From Caldilineaceae bacterium (lineage in GTDB: Bacteria > Chloroflexota > Anaerolineae > Caldilineales > Caldilineaceae), in the NCBI GenBank assembly GCA_026708085.1, contig JAPOVP010000182.1, positions 1 through 51,640 on the forward strand: DNA of 51,640 nt, given 5' to 3'. The notes beneath the pieces are model-generated. The model was not told where the DNA came from. It searched no databases and saw nothing but the letters and a program-made list of their open reading frames with translations. Made by a program: the position numbers and the translations under genes. This document shows positions 51,613 to 51,640 of this stretch, piece by piece; position 1 is the first letter of the stretch, and every line of letters starts with the position of its first letter.

Positions 51613-51640
51613 TGCGGGGGCGGAGCCCCCGCACAAGGGA
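51613..51640. repeat. GC-rich hairpin repeat at the right end
   Basis: Identical to bases 1-28. Confidence 0.85.

Overview
The window reads as a chromosomal segment of a GC-rich bacterium, most likely a Chloroflexota member of the Caldilinea/Anaerolinea type. Pointers are the many lipoproteins beginning 'LLAACQPVA' or 'LLAACTPxAP', a sigma factor fused to a bifunctional-nuclease domain, repeated family-5 peptide/nickel-type ABC transporters, and housekeeping genes (gyrB, sigA/rpoD, murA, arg genes). This placement is inference from gene style; no marker was compared with a database.

Layout. (1) 0.2-13.1 kb, minus strand: a metal (probably zinc) homeostasis island of two operons. Operon A runs fur-family regulator, zinc-binding lipoprotein with a His/Asp repeat loop, and two CobW GTPases. 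Operon B runs a very unusual substrate-binding protein in which an AztD-like beta-propeller is inserted into an AztC/ZnuA-like protein, then the ABC ATPase and permease, a degenerate DegT-fold protein, a third CobW GTPase and a WD40 protein. Both operons start from near-identical promoters (TTGACA-17-TAArCT) followed at the same distance by the operator GTTGCAA-N4-TTGCAAC. Operon B still carries a 59-bp fossil of a deleted fur copy. (2) 13.4-21.2 kb: murA (Asp in place of the fosfomycin-target Cys), a membrane protein, gyrB, a MazG-like protein, the primary sigma factor, and a methyltransferase. (3) 21.2-23.1 kb: a gene-poor stretch with repeats, then an OsmC-family gene with an in-frame UGA exactly at the catalytic cysteine, probably a selenoprotein. 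(4) 23.1-29.6 kb: an arginine/carbamoyl-phosphate operon (argC, an RNA methyltransferase, argB, argD, an N-acetylglutamate-synthase-like GNAT, carA), preceded by a promoter, a 17-residue leader peptide ending in RRRPRQ and an intrinsic terminator, a candidate arginine attenuator. (5) 29.7-35.3 kb: ECF sigma-BFN fusion, PA14 lipoprotein, sugar isomerase/epimerase, and a flavoprotein without redox cysteines. (6) 35.6-51.4 kb: two SDR dehydrogenases, two oligopeptide/nickel-type ABC transporter clusters, a flavin-dependent LLM oxidoreductase, a cupin and a Gfo/Idh/MocA dehydrogenase, which together look like uptake and oxidation of an organic (sugar- or polyol-like) substrate.

Three intergenic 16-bp palindromes match the bacterial parS consensus exactly (35544) or closely (5005, 21301), suggesting an origin-proximal segment. 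Several dispersed repeat families lie between genes, and the same 28-bp sequence forms both ends of the window. The strongest candidates for something new are the AztC-AztD fusion within the shared-operator metal island, the selenocysteine OsmC and the argC leader.
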